Below, piece by piece: positions 58,733 to 64,000 of a DNA stretch of 64,000 nt. The notes beneath the pieces were generated by a model, which saw nothing but the letters and a program-made list of their open reading frames with translations, searched no databases and was not told the DNA's origin. Origin of the DNA: Strongylocentrotus droebachiensis (lineage: Eukaryota > Echinodermata > Echinoidea > Camarodonta > Strongylocentrotidae); the NCBI GenBank assembly GCA_035222895.1, contig JAVYIG010001811.1, forward strand, positions 186,001-250,000. The letters are read 5' to 3'. Made by a program: the position numbers and the translations under genes. Positions within the stretch are counted from its first letter, which is position 1. The number at the start of each line of letters is the position of its first letter.

Positions 58733-60916
58733 TCAGGAAAATGAATGAGCGGGTGCGTTAATATACAGTTCTCCACCATCCGTCAATTCGTCAGTGGGAT
58801 TAGCAATCATGTTACCAAAGAAGTCAGTATGGTTCAGGACCATGGGTTTTGAGCCATGTTCTTGAAGGTAAGTGTCTTGACCGTGGTTGCGACCGAGGTA
58901 GCTACCGGGGTTGGTGCCTGGGGGCCTGGGATCGTCATAATCTGACTCCAAAGAGGTCATTTTGTTGGTCTTTCGGCTCATGTCCGGTTTGGAGTACAAT
59001 GCATCTACATCTGAGTCTACTTCCGGAACTCTCGCCATTCTCATCGATGCATTTTGTTGTGAACCGCCTGATTTAAACAAAGAGGAAGACGTCGTTGATG
59101 GTCCCATGTCGAAGTGGTCCTTGGAAGAAGGATGGAGATATGGGAAAGACGATACATGTGAAGGCAGGAGTTCCTTCGAGATATCTTTAGAGGTGCCTTT
59201 GACATCGTCAACTGAACAATACGCAGTGTCCAGGTATAGCGCACTAGCAAGATCATTATGCTTATCAGGGTTTGTGTCAAGACCAATGGTGGTGCGTCCG
59301 ATGGCACCTTTATAATGTTCTAAATTCGAAGTGTAATTGATAGGGCGATGAGTAGAACAACTGCTCTCAGGCTCTCCACGTTGGCGCTGCGAATGTAGTT
59401 TTGGAGGTCCACCCTTGAGGTTGGAAATGGGAGCCTTTCTGACTTGGTTTTGTTTGAGCCTGCCCTGACCTATTGAACCCTGAGGAACAGTTGCTCCTCG
59501 AAGTTCAGAATCTCGACAACTTTGAAGCTCTTGTAACTGTAAGTTCCCCATGTCTTCAGACTGTGCACCAGTATCACCAATTGCTACCGTGGAATCAATT
59601 TGTATCACATCATTTATCTCTTTTCCAAAGTGGTGTCGATATTTTCTTGAAACAATGTAGTAACAGTTGACAGAGCCAGTAGCAAGGCAGAATATCACAG
59701 AAAGCACTAACATTACCCAAACCCAGATCGGGACTTTATTTGCAAAGGTATTATTCACATTGGAAGCTGTTGACGTCACAGTAAATTCTATGGTTTCATT
59801 GTTAGTAGTCATCGTGCTTAATTCTCGATTTTCTTCCGGATATTGTACATTTTTCTTATTGTTTGTAACCTCAAAAAAGATGTTTTCACACATTAAATTA
59901 TCATCAGAATTGTTACTTCCTTCAGTTCGGCCTAATGTTGATATAGAAATGTTGTACTGTTTACCTTCTACAAGATTACAATTTCCAATGTTATGCAATA
60001 ACACTGTGTTGTTTCCACTCTGTACACCGCAGAAGAAAGAGAAGGGTCCCACATGCATAAGAGATAACTTGTCAGTAAAAATAAGTGGAATCAAATTGCT
60101 ACCATTATTGTACCAAAATTTGATAGCGTCGGCTTCTTCTGTGGTACAACATTGAAACACAGAACGCAGAGTTTGGTCTCGTATTGGAAGAAATGTACAC
60201 GTCTTATCGATAGATCTTTTGCTATTAGAAATAAGACACATGCTCGGCACAACTCGATCATCGTGTACGTTTTCAAGAGGAAGGTAAACGCTGAATGTGT
60301 TGGTTGAATTAGAATCGCCATCAATATTCATCTCCGTAGTCTCATACTCATACACAACCTGATTTCCTGCCAAAAGTTGTACTTGATCCCCTAAGTTGAC
60401 CTGCATCCACTCACAAGACATCTGTACATTTTGGATATCTTGATCAAAATGAGTTGAACAGATTGGGGCTGTCCCTTCAATGGTTAAATTGAAAACTGCA
60501 ATGGCGCAAAGCGATTGTGTCCCATGATGAATTTTAACAAAGTGCTCTCCTGAATCACTAAGTTCAGTAAAACCAATAGCCAAGACGATAAAATCCTTTC
60601 CCGACTCTTTTGTCAACTTATAACGTTTTCGATTAGCAGATGTATTGTCAATATTGTCCAATAGCCGATTATCCAGTATTATCCATTTTGCCCACACTAA
60701 TGATTGAATCTCAGTCAATGGATCATTCAGAGCAAATCTCACAGAAAAATTTCGTCCATTGACTGTTTCTAATGCTACTTCTTGTTGGTCGCCACACCAG
60801 AATAAACCACCCTCACAAAATGTCATTTGGAAGACAGCTTGAAAAATTATAAAAATAATTGGAGAGATATTACATTTCAGCGCGAAACGATTATGAGGCA
60901 TGGTAGAGGATTCCAT
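58733..60916 (-). CDS. Receptor J: intact three-Ig-like receptor, duplicate of E
   Basis: Intact, 727 residues from ATG at 60916 (MESSTMPHN); the ATG matching the start of E is five codons on. Layout and cysteines are as in E. Domain 1 has LFWCGDQQ, DSGEH and LCAIAVF. Domain 2 has ICSTHF, MSCEW and VPSMC. Domain 3 has FQCC, KFWY and FFCG. The helix is WVWVMLVLSVIFCLATGSVN. Tail motifs are TAYCSVDDV (ITSM form), LYSKPDMSRKT (Y641), SDYDDPRPP (Y660) and ELYINAP (Y718). It keeps tail segments that E has lost in frame (MRMARVPEVDSD and the YDDPR block), so J looks closer to the ancestral tail. Substitutions relative to E are dense in the signal peptide and domain 1. Confidence 0.88.
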   Translation of the reverse strand: MESSTMPHNRFALKCNISPIIFIIFQAVFQMTFCEGGLFWCGDQQEVALETVNGRNFSVRFALNDPLTEIQSLVWAKWIILDNRLLDNIDNTSANRKRYKLTKESGKDFIVLAIGFTELSDSGEHFVKIHHGTQSLCAIAVFNLTIEGTAPICSTHFDQDIQNVQMSCEWMQVNLGDQVQLLAGNQVVYEYETTEMNIDGDSNSTNTFSVYLPLENVHDDRVVPSMCLISNSKRSIDKTCTFLPIRDQTLRSVFQCCTTEEADAIKFWYNNGSNLIPLIFTDKLSLMHVGPFSFFCGVQSGNNTVLLHNIGNCNLVEGKQYNISISTLGRTEGSNNSDDNLMCENIFFEVTNNKKNVQYPEENRELSTMTTNNETIEFTVTSTASNVNNTFANKVPIWVWVMLVLSVIFCLATGSVNCYYIVSRKYRHHFGKEINDVIQIDSTVAIGDTGAQSEDMGNLQLQELQSCRDSELRGATVPQGSIGQGRLKQNQVRKAPISNLKGGPPKLHSQRQRGEPESSCSTHRPINYTSNLEHYKGAIGRTTIGLDTNPDKHNDLASALYLDTAYCSVDDVKGTSKDISKELLPSHVSSFPYLHPSSKDHFDMGPSTTSSSLFKSGGSQQNASMRMARVPEVDSDVDALYSKPDMSRKTNKMTSLESDYDDPRPPGTNPGSYLGRNHGQDTYLQEHGSKPMVLNHTDFFGNMIANPTDELTDGGELYINAPAHSFS

Positions 60917-60919
60917 ACT

Positions 60920-62268
60920 ATCTTAGATTGATATAGATACGATGGACTTAGCACCAAGTCTTCAGCACAGGTACCAAAAGAGGTTCAAGATTATTCTAAA
61001 AAGAGTTTGGAATAGCGTTCTCCGACGAATAGATTTGTAACTAAAGTGGAGTGTGGCAGTTAAGAAAATGAACCGTGTATGCTTATATTTTAAAGTATTT
61101 GAACGATTGGAAACGAAGGATATAAATAGTTGTTAATATCTATCGATATCATCGATTCTTGATGCGTGATATGATCAGAAAGGCATTAGGCTGAAGGGAA
61201 TGGAGGCTCTCCTATGGTTCATAAAGACTCTTGTTTATGATAGGGCGGAGCCAGTGAAATTAATGACTATCTTCTTGTGAGAGTGCTTACATCCTTTCGG
61301 GCAATTATCGCGTTCAAATTTCCTGCCCGTCTTTCGTTTGGAAACTAACTTAGCAAACAAAAGAAGTGGTTTTGTGATGGGCGGAGTTCATGAATTGACA
61401 TTAAGGTCATTTGCTGGTTTTCTTTAGTTTTGAACACTGACGAAGACAAACTTTAGCATCCTTCCCTCACCATTTCTTCTAAGCTTTGAAATGAATGAAG
61501 ACATAGGGAATGAAACTAAAAGTTAATGATTAATTTGACAAACACTAATAAATCATTTCTCGAGCCTTCTCATCTTATGTAAAGGAATTAAAGCTCGTGC
61601 TGAAAATTAATCGTCTTCTCAATGACGGAAGAAGAATATTTACGATGACGTCCGATAGACTTTGAGCTGAGAATGGTCCTTACAGAAAATTATCTTTTTA
61701 ACAAGACTCGCATTTGATTCTTCATATTTAATCATGAACGAGATTGTTAAAACGTTTAAAATAACCTTCATAACTCTTTTCTTTTTAGCCAATATCCCAC
61801 GGTACGATTTATGTTACGCACATCTGTGGAATAATAAACATAATGCAATTTGATTAACGCAGCGAGATTGAATATTCTTATCCAGGATTCCTAATTGATT
61901 ATCATATGCTAAAACAAAATGTTAAGCTTGCTAATGTGTTCGCTTGTGTGGTACATTCAATGGTGGAACAGTTGCATGTAGCGGATTATCGCGTCTGTTA
62001 TCGACAAAGTTTGTTACTGGCTATATAATATGACGTAATATTAAAATGTAATATATCCTATGTCTTTATATATCACAGGTTATATTATTTCACCAGCTTC
62101 ACACGCTATTGACGCTGAAGACCATTATGTGCATGTAAATGCAGACATTAATTATAATTATTGTTTTTTCCTTCGTATTACTTCTCTTGTTATAATTACA
62201 ACATGTGTATCCATCATCCATCTGTTCAAAATATCCATTTGTGAAAAAGAGACTACTAAACCAAATAT
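60920..62268. other. Intergenic J-K, near-identical to E-F
   Basis: Copy of 30610-31970. GC-box GGGCGGAGCC at 61243-61252 and a second GGGCGGAG near 61380 are preserved. No gene supported. Confidence 0.7.
61243..61252 (-). promoter_or_regulatory. GC-box-like element upstream of J
   Basis: GGGCGGAGCC on the plus strand about 330 bp upstream of the J start, in the same context as at E. Confidence 0.45.
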
Positions 62269-62807
62269 CGTCGGTGGGGTGACAAAACCTCGTATCTCAA
62301 AAATCATGAATTTTCAGGAGAGCGAAAAAACTTTCCTGTCTCAACAAATTTAGTGCTGTGACACCGTCCTTTCTTTTTAAAACTGGAATATTTATACAAT
62401 TTGTAATTTCATTGTTGAAATACAGTAAAATAATTGTTTTTATATTTGAAAGTGAGTTACGAGGTTTTTGCTTTTTATCTACATTGAGATACGAGTTTTT
62501 AGTTCTTATTCAAATTGAGATACGAGTTCTTACTTTCAACTTTGAATGAGTTACGAGGATTTGGTTGAATAAGTTACGAGGATTTGCTTCTTAATCTTAT
62601 GTTACGAGGTTTTGTCAGTGCAGCTTCAAAGGGGGTTAAAGTTACGAGGTTTAGTTAAGGGTGTTTGTGTGGAATTTGTGAAAAACCGAGACAGGAGGCG
62701 TTCCATGGATTTATCAGGTGGTGTCGTAGGCCATTAGGTACAAAATTATGTAAAAAAAATCAAAATCTCAAAAAATTGAGATACGAGGTCTTGTCACCCC
62801 ACTGACG
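62269..62807. mobile_element. 539-bp MITE with reiterated terminal motif
   Basis: Ends are CGTCGGTGGGGTGACAAAAC and, inverted, CGTCAGTGGGGTGACAAGAC. The match continues through CTCGTATCTCAA, making about 32 bp with two mismatches. ATAT is duplicated on both sides (62265-62268, 62808-62811), and the copy at about 31971 is an empty site. The interior repeats a GAGTTACGAGGTTTTG-like word about eight times. No coding capacity for a transposase. Confidence 0.8.
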
Positions 62808-62858
62808 ATATATATGTTTACTCAAATAGTAAAAACAGACATCTTAGGATGTTCTCGT

Positions 62859-64000
62859 TTAATAAAATGAGTGGACAGATGTGTTCATGTATAAATCGTC
62901 ATCATCTTTAGATGAATCGATAGTATTTGCAGCGCTGTTGCCGTAAATGTGATCACTATTAGGGAGAGGTGTGTCATCTAAACTCCCAGTTGGAAGGAGA
63001 ATGTCTGGGCACAGTTCTTTCTCCACATGGCCGACACCCAAACAAGTGACCCTTGCCTGATCAGAAAGACCCTTGTCTAATTCAGGGACTGATTCAAGAG
63101 GTTGATTTAGGACGCCGACTAGCTTCTTGGTCTTCCGGCTTATGTCAGGTTTGGCGTACAATGCTTCCACATCTGATGTTGGCCATGTTACGTTGTCGAT
63201 TGATGAGTTATTATTTTTGATCTTCGTCTTCACGCATTGAAAAGGTGTATTCTCGATACGAGTTCCCCCATCAAGTGAAGTGCCCTGGTAACCGGGTTTT
63301 TGGACGATCCATGTCGCAGCCTTTACTGCTTCTGGTACAATGTTCCCATTTGCAGGAATGTCATTGGTGTCATTGACGTCACTTACAGAACAGTATGTGC
63401 AGTCGAGACTTTGCGCAACAGCCCCTGAAATATTTGCCCTTGTATTTCCTTTCTCGGTCCCGCTCCCCGTGACTTCCCCACGCGTTTCCTTTACACCATC
63501 TTCACTTCCTCGTTGTCCAGGATGATGAGTTATGTGGACTTCGTCCTTATATACACATCCACGTCGGAGAGGGAGTTCTGGCGGACTGTCCTGATGTTCG
63601 GGATTATATATCCGAGGCCTACGTGGAGGAGATCTGTGAACTGTAATACCGCCGTGCTCAGGATCTATCCCCTTCGCCGAAGTGTGAGATGAGAAGGTCG
63701 CCGCGTCAACTGACTCTCCACCATCTATCGATTGAATCGCGTTCATGCTGATTCCATGGAACCGCTCTCTTATGACTCGATATTGATACTTGATCAAAAA
63801 TCCGTTGTAACATTTGCTAAAGAAGATTCCAAAGCAGATAACTATGCTGAACAGCAATGCAATTACCGATGCTACCCCTATGTAGATAAAGGCTTTCCCA
63901 TTGTTGTTGTCCATATCAGTCGTATTCCTCACCGCACTCACGACACAATTTGACGAGGAGCCATTTTCTCGAGATTTCAAAGAAGTAGAAGGAGCTTGTG
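62859..64000 (-). CDS. Receptor K (partial): stalk, helix and tail; duplicate of F
   Basis: Open from the window edge to TAA at 62859-62861. The ectodomain lies beyond 64000. The frame continues to the edge with QAPSTSLKSRENG, so the true start is outside. The stalk is followed by the helix FIYIGVASVIALLFSIVICF, with three extra residues (IFF) next to it compared with F. Tail motifs are PPELPLRRG (SH3-type), CTYCSVSDV, ALYAKPDISRKTKK, IYGNSAA and LYMNTS. The visible part is uninterrupted. Whether K shares the ectodomain frameshift of F cannot be seen. Confidence 0.85.
   Translation of the reverse strand, partial: QAPSTSLKSRENGSSSNCVVSAVRNTTDMDNNNGKAFIYIGVASVIALLFSIVICFGIFFSKCYNGFLIKYQYRVIRERFHGISMNAIQSIDGGESVDAATFSSHTSAKGIDPEHGGITVHRSPPRRPRIYNPEHQDSPPELPLRRGCVYKDEVHITHHPGQRGSEDGVKETRGEVTGSGTEKGNTRANISGAVAQSLDCTYCSVSDVNDTNDIPANGNIVPEAVKAATWIVQKPGYQGTSLDGGTRIENTPFQCVKTKIKNNNSSIDNVTWPTSDVEALYAKPDISRKTKKLVGVLNQPLESVPELDKGLSDQARVTCLGVGHVEKELCPDILLPTGSLDDTPLPNSDHIYGNSAANTIDSSKDDDDLYMNTSVHSFY

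Noticed and set aside
3051-64000. Receptors read as envelope-like viral glycoproteins
   Set aside because: Ig-type C-x-W and D-x-G-x-[HY] patterns, long signalling tails and no linked polymerase or terminal repeats argue for host receptor genes.

Overview
The window reads as nuclear DNA of a marine invertebrate deuterostome, most likely an echinoderm and possibly a sea cucumber. This rests on low GC, long non-coding stretches, decayed LINEs, SINE-like and MITE-like elements, and intron-poor genes for secreted or membrane proteins. No bacterial, organellar, rRNA, tRNA or CRISPR feature was seen. The species assignment is inference.

The content is dominated by one gene family. Eleven paralogues lie head to tail on the minus strand, here lettered A to K: A 3051-4973, B 8492-9796, C 18776-20077, D 21893-24048, E 28518-30605, F 32020-34205, G 36161-38285, H 39602-41650, I 51075-53251, J 58733-60916 and K 62859-64000 (cut by the window edge). 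Each is essentially one open exon. It encodes a signal peptide, three Ig-like domains with a fixed cysteine/tryptophan pattern, a Ser/Thr- or Asn-rich stalk and one transmembrane helix. Most also encode a long cytoplasmic tail with conserved tyrosine motifs: an ITIM/ITSM-like YCSV motif, then a YAKPDMSRKT motif, a YDDPR motif and C-terminal YxN motifs. B and C end a few residues after the membrane helix and have no tail. B, C, E, H and J are open throughout. A, D, F, G and I carry a stop or frameshifts, and in four of the five a lesion lies in the tail or at its start. I do not recognise this family by name. The layout resembles vertebrate paired immune receptors (SLAM/CEACAM/LILR style) by analogy only.

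The locus was built by duplication. A, B and C are copies of one unit together with their upstream DNA. A larger block of about 20 kb (about 14.06-34.4 kb, with genes C, D, E, F) reappears at about 42.1-64.0 kb (with a receptor relic, I, J, K). G and H lie between the two blocks. Comparing copies reveals later insertions with visible empty sites: a 539-bp MITE at 62269-62807 and a 3.44-kb DNA transposon at 44265-47706. Two TTAA-flanked MITE-like elements (35170-35903 and 48776-49141), a 0.9-kb element at 11477-12367 and two LINE fragments (85-1250 minus, 53740-54820 plus) also lie between genes.

Upstream of five or more receptor genes there is a shared GC-box-like motif (GGGCGGAGCC on the plus strand). 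D and I instead share an ATCGCCCAATCACAGC element. If the genes work together, tailed members could send phosphotyrosine signals while tailless members act as decoys or adaptor-coupled partners for related ligands. That is inference from domain layout and not shown by sequence alone.
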